DNA of 64,000 bases from Entomoplasma ellychniae (lineage in GTDB: Bacteria; Bacillota_I; Bacilli_A; Mycoplasmatales; Mycoplasmataceae). The stretch lies in the NCBI RefSeq assembly GCF_002930155.1, contig NZ_PHND01000001.1, positions 620,001 to 684,000 of the forward strand. The letters are read 5' to 3'. The notes under the pieces were generated by a model, which was given only the letters and a program-made list of their open reading frames with translations, searched no databases and was not told the origin of the DNA. Both the position numbers and the translations under genes were made by a program. This document shows positions 33,546-43,181 of the stretch, in pieces (positions within the stretch are counted from its first letter, which is position 1; the number at the start of each line of letters is the position of its first letter).

Positions 33546-35320
33546 AATACAATAAATACGAATTCAAAAAAATCAATAAACTTTATAAAATTATTTCAAT
33601 TTTACATAAGTCAAGTACGGGGAATATATATTTAGGCGAGTTTAATAATCAAAAAATTATTGTAAAGGAATACAGACCATATACTAATATTGATTCTAAC
33701 AATCGTGATTCTATTTTCTTCGCCAAAAATTCAATAAAAATAAGAGAAAAAATTAAAAATTTGACTGCAATTCCTAAATTAATTGATTATTTTTGAGAAT
33801 GAGAAAATTTCTTTATAGTTGAAGAATACATTGAAGCCAAAAAATTAAGTAATGTTATAAATCACAGAAACTGTTTTTTTAAAAACTTTAATTCAATTTT
33901 ATATATCGACACATATAATTATAAAAAATTTGCTCTTCAAATTTTTCTTCAAATTTTTTTAATTTATCAAGAAATGCGCAAAAATAAAATATTTCATGGA
34001 GATTTTAGTCTTGAAAATATTTTATTAAACAGTAAAAATAATGTTTATCTAATAGATTTTGACCATGCATATTTTAAAAATGAAAAGAAAAAACATTTCA
34101 CAATATACGGTAATTATTCTAATTACAAAATTGGCTTGAATAAAAACAATAGAGATTTGTATTCGTTGGGTTGCATATTCGTTAATATGTTTAAAAATAA
34201 GAGTTCATATTTAAAAAATAAATCTTCTTCTAAAAAAATAATTTCAGATATAATCAATGATTTTGATTTTTCAAAAAATATTCAAAAAATAATATTAAAT
34301 TTGGTTATTAAATCTAAAGCAAAATTAAAAAAAGTACATAAGATTTTAGAAGAAGAATTACAAAATATGGATATTTTTTACTTACTTCAAAATAAAATTG
34401 AATTTTATGAAAAAAACATAAAACTCACTACTTTAAATAAAAGACACACTCTCTTATTTAAAGCAATTACAGGCAATCTCAATATACAAAAAGAGGAAAA
34501 TGTTTTCGACATTATATTAAAAATAACTAATAACTTCTCTATAAATAAAAATTTTTTATTTAGTAACATAAATTTTTTAGAAAAATATGAAAAATGCAGC
34601 ATAAAAAAAATAATAAGTGTATCTTCTGAAAAAGATATTCTTTTACTTGGTTGCATATTATGCTTTCATTATTTAAAAATAAAAGAAAACACAAATTTTT
34701 TAAAAAATTGAATATTTGAAAGTTTTGATAAAATTGTGTTTTTCAATCAAAGTCAAAATCACGAAAATAATATTAAAATAAATCATTTATTTTATTTAAA
34801 AATGATGTTTTTAAATTTATATTATAAAATAGAACCAAAAAAACAGGTATTTAAATATATTGAAATATATGTAGATATTATTTTGCAGAAGACAGTAAAA
34901 TACAACCATCTCTATCTTATTAGAGACGGTTTATATTTAAAACCGGGACTTTTTGAAGGTATGTCAGGTTTCGTTTTAAATTTTAATTTCTTTCCTTCAA
35001 AAATAATTGAAAATAATAAGACAAAGTTTGATCAAATTTTAAAATGTTCTTTCATTATAAATTCAAATTCAAGTTCTTTATCGAATGGCTTAGCGGGTTT
35101 TGCATTAGCAAACACAATATTAAACAAAAATAATAATACTGATTATTTAATTAAAATTATCAAAGAAATTGAATTAATGGAGATAAAGAATAAAAATTTT
35201 ATTTATTTTTTAAATAAAGATAAATCAGTTTATTCTAATGATTTTTCATTCGGAACTTTAGGAGTTTTATTTTCTTTGAAAATGATATTAATTTTTATAA
35301 AAATAGAATTAAAAATATAA
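33536..35320 (+). CDS. LanKC-type lanthipeptide synthetase, kinase and cyclase-like parts (after the frameshift)
   Basis: The open frame begins at 33521; TTG at 33536 is its first start-like codon. Counting from there, the 594-residue part has a kinase with P-loop HKSSTGNIYLG (24-34), the ATP-anchoring lysine in IIVKEYRPY (Lys44), catalytic loop HGDFSLENILL (Asp156, Asn161) and metal motif IDFDHA (Asp174). This kinase would phosphorylate Ser/Thr of the precursor. From about 400 on, a LanC-like cyclase region shows GLFEGMSGF, SNGLAGFAL and FSFGTLGVLF repeats. The Cys-Cys-His zinc site of LanC/LanL is missing, which fits class III LanKC. With the first part the enzyme totals about 775 residues, somewhat short. 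Two Trp codons are TGA. Confidence 0.8.
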
Positions 35321-35403
35321 AATAAGTAGCAGTTGTTGAAGGGTATTATATTTTGATGATTTTGTAAAATGTAGTATGCTGTTTATGTTTTAAAACTGCA
35401 AAA

Positions 35404-35445
35404 AATCTATTTAATAATAGATTTCCAACATTTTATTTTTTTAAA
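35404..35445 (+). terminator. Hairpin after the synthetase gene
   Basis: AAATCTATT/AATAGATTT stem of 9 bp with a 4-base loop, followed after a few bases by a T-rich stretch. It would separate synthetase and transporter transcripts. Confidence 0.55.
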
Positions 35446-35449
35446 GTCT

Positions 35450-35455
35450 ATAATA
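35450..35455 (+). promoter_or_regulatory. -10 box of the first ABC transporter gene
   Basis: TATAAT lies 19 bases before the start. The surrounding CTATAATACTTTAAAAG closely matches the promoter of the nearby IS3 orfA, hinting that expression signals were shared or recruited. Confidence 0.5.
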
Positions 35456-35474
35456 CTTTAAAAGGAAGATTATT

Positions 35475-37079
35475 ATGAAAAAATATAAAGTTATTTTATC
35501 ATTTGTTATTTTTTTAGCTTTTTGTGAAGGTTTTTTGATGGTGATTTCATCATATTCAACTTCTTTTATTGGCAATTCTTTAGAAAAAGAAACTCCATTT
35601 GTTCAAATTATAATTATTCTATCCATTATAGTAGCTCTTACTTTAATTTATTACTTTTTTACGATGATGAACGGTTACTTTCAGCAAAGATTATGAAAAC
35701 GTTTAATTTTTAATTACAAAATGAGAATAAATCATTATTTAGTAAATAATTCTACTGAATTATTAAGAACTGATAAAGTCCAAGATTTTGAAGCTGTTTT
35801 TCTTAATGATGCTGAAATCATTAGAGAAAACCGATACGCCATAGCAATCAATTTTTTTAGTTTATCAATTGAAATGATCACAGCCATTGGGATTATCATC
35901 TATAATATTTTAACTAAAAAAGATTTTATTTATTTGTGAGTTGTTTTAATTGTAGTGGTTATTAGTTTACTTATTTTTTTAAATTATAATTTTTGAAATA
36001 AAAAACTAAGAAAAAACCAGGAAAATTTTTCTCAAAATAATCATTTATATAATAAAAATTTAAATTCTATTCTTCATGGGTATCAGATTATTTTTGGAAA
36101 TAATTTAATCAATTTATTCAAAGATAAAATGAATAAAGTTAATACAGATTATGAAACTAAGGATTTTACTAATCAATATCAAAAAAATATTTTAAATACA
36201 CTTTTAAAGTTAGGTAATTATTTTTCAACAATATTAATAACAATTATAACTATTTATCTTTGAATAAAAAATATCATAACTTTAGGTGAAAGTATCGCAA
36301 TAAGTTCATTATCGATAAATTTAATTAATTCAATTGTAAGTTTTTTACAAAATTTGGCAGTTTTTAATTCAACTAAAAATATTTTTAATAAATATAATGA
36401 TAAAAATCATAATCTTGAGTTTAACTTTGAATCCGAACAAGTTCAAACGATTGAATTTGAAAACGTTCAAATAAAATATGGTGATAAAGTTGTTATTAAA
36501 AACTTTAATCAAAAATTTGAACTTAATCAAAAATATTTATTAAGTGGGCCTAGTGGAACAGGCAAAAGTACATTAGTTAAAAGTCTAATTCAATTAACTC
36601 AAATAAGTGAGGGTAACATTAAAATCAATGGCAAAACCATAGATGATAAAAACTTACCAAATTTAAAAAACCAAATAGCATATATTGATCAAAATACCTA
36701 TCTTTTTGATGATTCAGTGGCTTTTAATATTGCTTTAGATGAAGAATATGATGTAAACAAAATTAATCAAATTCTCGATTTAATCAAATTACCACAACTA
36801 AAAATTACTGCTAAAAATGATCAAATCAATTTAGGTGGAGAAAATGATAAGTTATCTGGGGGTGAAAAACAGCGAATTGGTTTAGCAAGAGCTTTGTATA
36901 CTGATAAACCCATTTGAATAATTGATGAAAACACCTCAAATTTAGATAAATTAAATAAAGAGATAATTGAAAAGATTATTTTAACTCAAAGAAATAAAAT
37001 GATTATTATGATTAGCCACGATTTATTAAAAGAAAATTATCAATATTTGGACCATGAAATTAAACTAAATACCAATTAG
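35475..37079 (+). CDS. ABC half-transporter 1 of the lanthipeptide cluster (membrane plus ATPase)
   Basis: This is a 534-residue exporter-type ABC protein. About six membrane helices fill residues 1-295. The ATPase follows with Walker A GPSGTGKST near 355, Q-loop region YIDQNTYLFDDSVAFNIAL, signature LSGGEKQR near 458 and Walker B IWIIDENTSNLD near 480. It lacks the C39 peptidase domain that trims double-glycine leaders, so leader removal would need another protease. Its ATPase closely resembles that of the next gene, which starts 11 bases downstream; the two likely form a heterodimer. Export of, or self-protection from, the modified peptide is inferred from position. Confidence 0.8.
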
Positions 37080-37090
37080 AAAGGAAATTT

Positions 37091-38647
37091 ATGAAAAAAT
37101 TTAAAATATTAGTATTTTTTACTGCTTTACTTATTATTTTTCAAAGTACAGTATATTTATTTTTATCATTTATCATTTCTTTTTTAGGTAAAACAAACTC
37201 TGATTTGATAAAAACAGTTTTAATTTTAGCAATTTATCCAATTTTATGAATTGTGTGGTTATCTTCTAAAATTCTGCAAGACTATTTAAAAAATAAATGT
37301 TTAAAATTAATGATGCTAAATTATAAAAGTAAAATTACCACTTATATAGTTAATCATTCATTTCAAGATTTTGAAGATATGAAATTCAATGAATATAAAT
37401 CTAATTTTATGAATGATGCGAAAATGATAAGAATTCGATATTCTATTTATTTTGTATTAATTGAAAATACAATAACTATTCTTGTAGCAGCAGGGATGTT
37501 AATTTATATCTCCCCAATTTTATTTGGAGCTAGTTTTGGGTTTAGCATAATTACTTTACTTATTTCAATTTATGCAGGAACAATGTTAATGAGGTGAGTT
37601 GAAAAAATATCACTTAATAATGCTAGCTATGTTCATAAATTAAATAACTTATTAAAAGGCTTCCAATTAATGTTTTCTAATTCTAAAATCAAAATATTTC
37701 AAAAAAAATTAGATAATTTTAATGATGAATTTGAAACAAACCACGCTAAATTTATTTGTAAACAATTTAAATGGTCAATTCCTTTTGGGTTAAATAATCG
37801 CTTAAGTTGATGTATATGTTTAATTTTAAATGCTTATTTATTATATTCAAAACAAATAACTGCTGCAGAATTTATTGCTGTCATTCCAATTTTTACTAAT
37901 TTCAATAATGAGTTAATTGGAGTTTTTGAATCAACAGCTAACTTGTTTTCAACTAATTCAATTAATCGAAAATTCAATTTAGAAAATGAGTTGAATATTT
38001 CTAGTGGTAATCAATTTAAAAAGGTTGAAGAAGTTAGTTTGCAAGGTATTAGTATTAGTTATAATGAAAAACCAATTATTAACAATTTATCATGTGATTT
38101 TAAAGCTAACCAAAAATATTTATTGAGCGGAAAATCAGGGGCTGGAAAAACCACACTAATAAAAACAATTGTTGGTTTTAAAAATATTAATCAAGGAGTC
38201 ATTTCAGTTAACAATCAAATCATTGATAATAAAAATCTATATGATTTTAAAAATCACATCAGTTATGTCGAACAAAATACATACTTATTTGATGATACTG
38301 TTGGTTTTAATATAGCTTTGAGCGATCATTACGATATAGACAGAATTAATGCAATTTTAAAATTAATTCAATTGGATTCTATTGCTAATTTTGATCACAG
38401 CACAATTATTGGTGGGGATAGTGATAAAATTTCTGGTGGTCAAAAACAACGAATTGGTTTAGCTAGAGCATTATATTTAAATCGTCAAATATGATTGATT
38501 GATGAAACTACTTCTAATCTTGACAAAGAAAATAAATATATTATTGAAAATATCATTTTAAATCAAAAAGATAAAATTGTTGTTATGATAAGTCATAATT
38601 TAAGCAAAGAAAATCAAAGTAAAATTAATCAAATAATCACAATATAA
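37091..38647 (+). CDS. ABC half-transporter 2 of the lanthipeptide cluster (membrane plus ATPase)
   Basis: This 518-residue homologue of the preceding protein probably arose by tandem duplication. The motifs YLLSGKSGAGKTTL, VEQNTYLFDDTVGFNIAL, ISGGQKQRIGLARALY and IWLIDETTSNLD line up one for one with its neighbour. Both ATP sites appear canonical. Six membrane helices precede the ATPase and there is no peptidase domain. It has an AAGGAAAT ribosome site and is followed by a strong terminator, closing the two-gene unit. Trp codons are mostly TGA. Confidence 0.8.
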
Positions 38648-38657
38648 TTTCAAATGC

Positions 38658-38698
38658 AAAAAACTTGAGCGAACTGTCTGTTTTTCTCAAGTTTTTAA
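38658..38698 (+). terminator. Intrinsic terminator after ABC half-transporter 2
   Basis: AAAAACTTGAG/CTCAAGTTTTT forms an 11-bp stem around a 16-base loop, with a T-run in its descending arm. Confidence 0.8.
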
Positions 38699-38714
38699 AT
38701 GACATCATTGGCTT

Positions 38715-38804
38715 TTATTTTTCAACATATTTTTTAGAAGCTTGACAAAACTTTGAAGCATGACTGTGATGACCAACATCAATTTCACCTGAATAAATCC
38801 TCAA
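38715..38804 (-). pseudogene. C-terminal relic of an unrecognised gene
   Basis: A 29-codon minus-strand frame ending in TAA reads as ordinary protein (SGEIDVGHHSHASKFCQA, then SKKYVEK). It has no start or upstream continuation. It looks like the surviving tail of a lost gene. The family is not recognised. The remainder of the 38648-38975 gap holds the terminator and a ribosome site for the next transporter. Confidence 0.3.
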
Positions 38805-38975
38805 CTTAACTTAATAAAACAATCTTATATTTTCACCATTTTTTATCTTCGTTAATTTAATTAATGCACTAATTAAAAAGGCAAAAAAGAATATTTATCG
38901 CCACTTATTTATTATTATTACTCATTTTATTTGAAATTATGATAATATTGTAAAAATTAGATATGGAGGAATAAA

Positions 38976-40586
38976 ATGAAGAAAATAATTCTTTTCAAAA
39001 ATCATAAAGGGCATTTAGCTATTTATATTACTTTAAGTATTATTCAAAATATTAGTGTCGTTTTATCAACATATTCTTTAGGGATGGTGCTAAAAAATGC
39101 TGTACCACCTATTTCAGATTTTACAAGGGCAGGTTATCTATCCTTATTTACTATAACACTATTCTTATTATCAGCATTTTGTAGTTATATTAATACAATT
39201 GTAAAAACTGATTTAAGCAAAAAAATTAAAATCGATTTGATAAATATCGTTATTTTAAAAATATTTTCTTATAATTTGCAAGAATTTAATGAAAATAAAA
39301 AAGGAGAATACTTATCTTGAATTAACAATGATGTGGAAAATATTGAAAGTGGAGTTTATTCATTATTTCTTATTTTTTTAGATTCATTTTTTAGCATTAT
39401 TTTCACATTCATTGCCTTAGCTTTTATTAGTTGAATAGTATTATTGATTACAATATTTTTTTCTTTATTATTTTTAGTTGTCCCTTATTTTATGAAAAAA
39501 AGAATTACTAAAAATATTATTAATTCTTCACTTTCTTCTGCTGATTTTATTAGTAGAACAGAAAATTTGATGAATGGTTATGAAGAATTTTATGCAAGTA
39601 ACAAAAGTAATATTTTAAGAAGTTTAATAACTACAACTGGGTTAAATTATGAGAATGTCAAACAAAAACAAACACTAACAGTTAATAAACTGCTTTTATT
39701 TATGCACTCTTTTATTATCTTTGTAAAATTTGCTGTTATTGTTGCTGTTATTATTTTATCTTCATCTTATGAATGAATAATAAAGGGTGGACCATTAATG
39801 GTCTTATCAATTGAACCACTATCATATTCTTTTGTAATTCAATTTTCTAATATTATTACGAATCTTACCTCATTTTTTTCTCATACTGAATTAGCAAAGA
39901 AATTTAATGTTAACAATAAAGAAGCTAAAATAAGTAAAATAAACTTTCAAAATTTAAAAATTAATAATTTAAACTATAGTATTGAAAATAAAGAAATAAT
40001 TCATAATCTATCATTTGATATTAAAAAAAATGAAAAGATATTAATCATTGGAGAGTCAGGAGCTGGTAAATCAACGATATTTAATATTTTAATGAAAAGA
40101 GTAAAAGATTTTTCTGGACAAATTTATTTTAATGATAATAAAAAAATAAATTATAATGAAATAAATGATAGATCTTTATTTCAATTCATTGATTTTCTTA
40201 ATCAACACCCATTGTTTTTTAATGATACTCTTAAAAATAACTTAACGCTATTTGATGAAAATATTGAAGAAAATGATATTTTAAACGCTTTAAAAAGAAC
40301 TAACATGATTAAATGGTTTGAACAAAATGGTAGTGATTTAAATACGATGATTAATAGTGAAAATAAAAATATTTCGTCTGGAGAAATGCAAAGATTATCT
40401 TTAGCAAGAGTTTTACTTAGAAATAAAGAGTTATTATTTTTGGATGAAGTAACTGCTAATTTAGATATCGATAATCGCAGATTAATTGAAGAAATAATTT
40501 TAAATTCTGATAAAACAATTTTATTTATTTCTCACTCAATAGAAGAAGAAAATAAATCAAAGTTCGATAAAGTTATTCAAATTTAA
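38976..40586 (+). CDS. ABC half-transporter 3 (membrane plus ATPase)
   Basis: This is a 536-residue exporter-type ABC protein, less like the two upstream ones. About six membrane helices lie in residues 1-305. The ATPase has Walker A GESGAGKST near 359, signature ISSGEMQR near 468 (Ser for the first Gly) and Walker B LLFLDEVTANLD near 488. There is no C39 peptidase. It has a GGAGG ribosome site. Being a single gene, it may work as a homodimer. Role in secretion or immunity is inferred from location behind the synthetase and paired transporter. Confidence 0.78.
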
Positions 40587-40614
40587 TTTTGGTATTGAAA
40601 GGAGGCTATAAAAA

Positions 40615-40704
40615 ATGATATTTTTCGCTCAAAAACAACCCAAGCTTGAAATTGACAGAATTATTGTTCGTCCAGATGGATCAATTGAAATAATATTTAA
40701 ATAA
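40615..40704 (+). CDS. Small ORF (29 residues), perhaps the tail of a lost recombinase
   Basis: Starts 9 bases after a strong AAAGGAGG site. The peptide MIFFAQKQPKLEI continues RIIVRPDGSIEIIFK. The ending strongly resembles the last strand of large serine recombinases (IxxIxVxxDGxIEIxF). It has no cysteine and so is not a second lanthipeptide candidate. It could be a translated relic fused to a new ribosome site, or a genuine tiny protein. Confidence 0.4.
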   Translation: MIFFAQKQPKLEIDRIIVRPDGSIEIIFK

Positions 40705-40834
40705 AAGATATAGAATCGGTTAAAATAAAACTCAATTATAATGCTAAAATCAACGCATATAATAGACTGAACCCCGAAAAGTAAGTACAAAATAAAACTT
40801 GTATAATACTTTAAAAGAAAGGGGTTCTTTTACT

Positions 40835-41110
40835 ATGGGAAAAAAAGGACAAAAATATAATAAATACACAATTGAATTTATTAATGAGGTTCTTAAAGAA
40901 CGCGAAAAAAACGGAATTAATTCAACCTCGCAAAAATTTCAAATACCATCAGGTACTATAAAAACTTGAAAGCATAAGTATAAAAATCATGAAACAATTG
41001 TAAAACAGAAAAAGGGTTTCGGAAAAAAAGATGAAAAAAATTATAAAGAGAGGTATGAAGTTCTAAAAAAGTTCATTGACTTCTTGGAAAGCCAAGAAGG
41101 TTCAAAGTAA
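40835..41110 (+). CDS. IS3-family transposase OrfA
   Basis: The 91-residue helix-turn-helix protein (YTIEFINEVLKEREKNGINS, then TSQKFQIPSGTIKTWKHKY) is of the kind that binds IS ends. The C-terminus is a charged helix (KNYKERYEVLKKFIDFLE) usual for the leucine zipper of OrfA. Its ribosome site is AAAGGGG. The stop overlaps the orfB ATG (TAATG) instead of an A-tract slippage site. This copy cannot mobilise alone since orfB is truncated. Confidence 0.8.
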
Positions 41111-41535
41111 TGTTTATCAGAGAAAATCTTAAAAATTATAAATTATCTTTAATGTTAGATGTTTTAGCATTAAAAAGATCTTATTGAGATAAATACAAAA
41201 ATTTTGTTTTTGATGAAAAGGATAAAATTTGTTTACAAGAAATTAAAAAGGTTTTTGATGAAAATTTAAAACAATTTGGCTATCGAGAAATAGATAAGGC
41301 CCTTAGACGAAAAGGCATAACTATTAATCATAAAAAGATTCTCAGAATAATGAATACCTATGGTATTCGCGCCCATTACGTTAGAAAAATGATTAAAAAA
41401 GCTTCAATTAACAAAATTCTACAAAGTTACATCAATGTTCATCCAGATCTAATTCAAAGAAAATTTAATCAAGTTAAAACTAGATTTTCTGTTTTATTCT
41501 GTCGAATTGTAAGTGATAATGTCTCAATGAATTAG
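41110..41535 (+). pseudogene. Truncated IS3-family transposase OrfB
   Basis: The first 130 residues show the OrfB N-terminus (NYKLSLMLDVLALKRSYWDK) and the HTH_21 region (GYREIDKALRRKGITINHKKILRIM, seen as GYREIDKALRRKG and NHKKILRIMNTYGI). The frame then breaks off in VKTRFSVLF, just where the DDE catalytic core should begin. About two thirds of the protein is lost next to the ISNCY-like element. It cannot be an active transposase. Confidence 0.78.
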
Positions 41536-41539
41536 AAAG

Positions 41540-42984
41540 TAGAAATGTCTTAAAGCCTTAAAAATATATTTGAGGTGTTGAAATGAGAACAGAGGTAAAC
41601 TATATCAAAAGAAATGCATTCGAATTTATTGAACAAGTAATGAAGGGCAAGGTTACAAAACAAAAAGCAGCAATCATACTTAATTGCACAATAAGAACGA
41701 TCAATAGAAAAATAATAAGATATAAACAAAATGGTATAAAAGGTTTTATTCATAAAAACTGTAATAAAAAATCTAATCAAGCAACACATAAAGTTGTAGT
41801 TGACAAAATTTTAAAACTAAGATATGAAATTTACTATGATTTTAGTTATATACATTTTTGAGAAAAATTAATTCAAGATCACGATATTAAGATTTCTTAT
41901 AAAACATTAATTTTTATTCTTGAAAAACAGTATATTATTTCACCTTTTTAACACCGTTCAACTAGAAAGAAAATGGCCAAGAAAATTATGGAAGATAAAA
42001 GCGTTGACCAACAGGATTTTAAACAATTTTTAAATGAGAGCATTTTAGACTCCAAATCTGCTCATCCTTTACAACCAAGAAAAATTTTTTTGGTGAATGT
42101 GTACAAACAGATGTTCTATTCATAATTGAATTGAAAAGGAAAAGTGAGCACTACATGCTTTTATTGACGATTCAACTGCAATAGTACTTTCTGCTTATTT
42201 TGATAAACAAGAAACTTTAAACGGCTATTATAGGGCTACAAAACAAATGTTTGAGAACTATAGAACATGAAAAGAAGTGCTTACAGACAAAAGAACAGTC
42301 TTTTATTCAACTAAGAAAAACACAGATAAAAATGATGCGAACACACAATATGGATTTATGTGTAATCAATTATAAATAATTTTAACTTGTACATCAGTAG
42401 CTCAAACAAAAGGTAAGATTGAAAGACTATGAGGAAGCTTTCAAAAGCGCATTCCTCAAGAGTTAAGATTAGCTTGTATAAACGATATCAATTCAGCTAA
42501 CGAATGAATCAAAGAATTCATTCAAAATTATAATGCAAAGTATACCTTTAAAATAGACGAAACAAAAAATTTATTTGTGCCTTGAGAAGCCCATGAAGTT
42601 GATATGGATTTTGCTCTTTCGACTCACTATAGCAGAAAGGTTTTAAATGGTTCAACCATTAAGTTTGAGAATAAAATTATGCAACTTTTGATAAAAGTGG
42701 CACAAGAGTTAATTTAGCTAAAAAGCAAGAAGTAATGATTGTTAAAGCTTTCACTGGTGAAATATTTGCAAACTATTACACAAACTTTTATTCATTAATA
42801 GAAATTGACAAAGAAAAATTTGGGTTAGAAAATATAAATATTGAAGTGTCAAAAATTAATAAAACTAAAACAACTAGCAATAAATGAAAAAATTCAAACT
42901 GAATTTATTATCAAAAAAAGTGGAAAGAACAATCTTCCACTCTTAAATTTAGTATTTAATTTAACTTTTTTTGGGACATTTCTA
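41540..42984 (+). mobile_element. Decayed ISNCY/IS1202-like insertion sequence
   Basis: The imperfect terminal repeats are TAGAAATGTC at 41540-41549 and its complement GACATTTCTA at 42975-42984, with similar flanking bases. They enclose 1.4 kb filled by one broken transposase gene. It abuts the truncated IS3 element, so it probably inserted into or recombined beside it. A target duplication is not obvious. Confidence 0.65.
41583..42960 (+). pseudogene. Broken ISNCY-type DDE transposase
   Basis: The N-terminal part (to the stop at 41949) has a helix-turn-helix (KVTKQKAAIILNCTIRTINR) and YYDFSYIHFWEKLIQDHDIKISY. Reading on gives HRSTRKKMAKKI and SAHPLQPRK. In a shifted frame come the DDE-domain pieces ALHAFIDDSTAIVLSAYFD, KEVLTDKRTVFYS, QTKGKIERLWGSFQKRIPQE and the tail WEAHEVDMDF. 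Several stops and shifts prevent a full product. The motif order matches ISNCY/IS1202 transposases. Confidence 0.7.
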
Positions 42985-43088
42985 TTTACCTATTGACAAA
43001 CAAGCAAGTAGTGAATAATAGTCAATAAAATTATAACAAAAATTATTAATTTTTTACTGTAAAGTTACTATTTGATTAATAATTAGTG

Positions 43089-43120
43089 GGTTGAATGAGT
43101 CGATTTAACGACTTACCCAA
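43089..43120. other. Stem-loop in the gap before the second pmm
   Basis: AGTCG/CGACT with a 6-base loop, flanked by GGGT...ACCC. No T-run follows and its role is unknown. The rest of the 42985-43181 gap shows no gene; a TATAAT at about 43145 and an AAGGAG site belong to the second pmm copy. Confidence 0.35.
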
Positions 43121-43181
43121 GTTATCATTAAGCTATGTAAATGATATAATAAAAATAATTAAAAAATTAAAAGGAGTAGAA

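Larger units (their letters stand above)
40763..41535 (+). mobile_element. Truncated IS3-family (IS150-like) element
   Basis: The left end TGAACCCCGAAAAGTAAGTA starts at 40768. A TATAAT box at 40802 precedes orfA. The orfB frame breaks off near 41500 and no right end is seen, because an ISNCY-like element begins at about 41540. A second copy of the same left-end sequence occurs alone at 49989. Confidence 0.8.

Noticed and set aside
40615-40704. Second lanthipeptide precursor next to ABC half-transporter 3
   Set aside because: It lacks cysteine and its ending matches a recombinase C-terminal strand.
40834-41112. IS3 orfA/orfB fused by A-tract slippage
   Set aside because: The genes overlap by a TAATG stop-start and no slippery heptamer lies at the junction; coupling is more likely.
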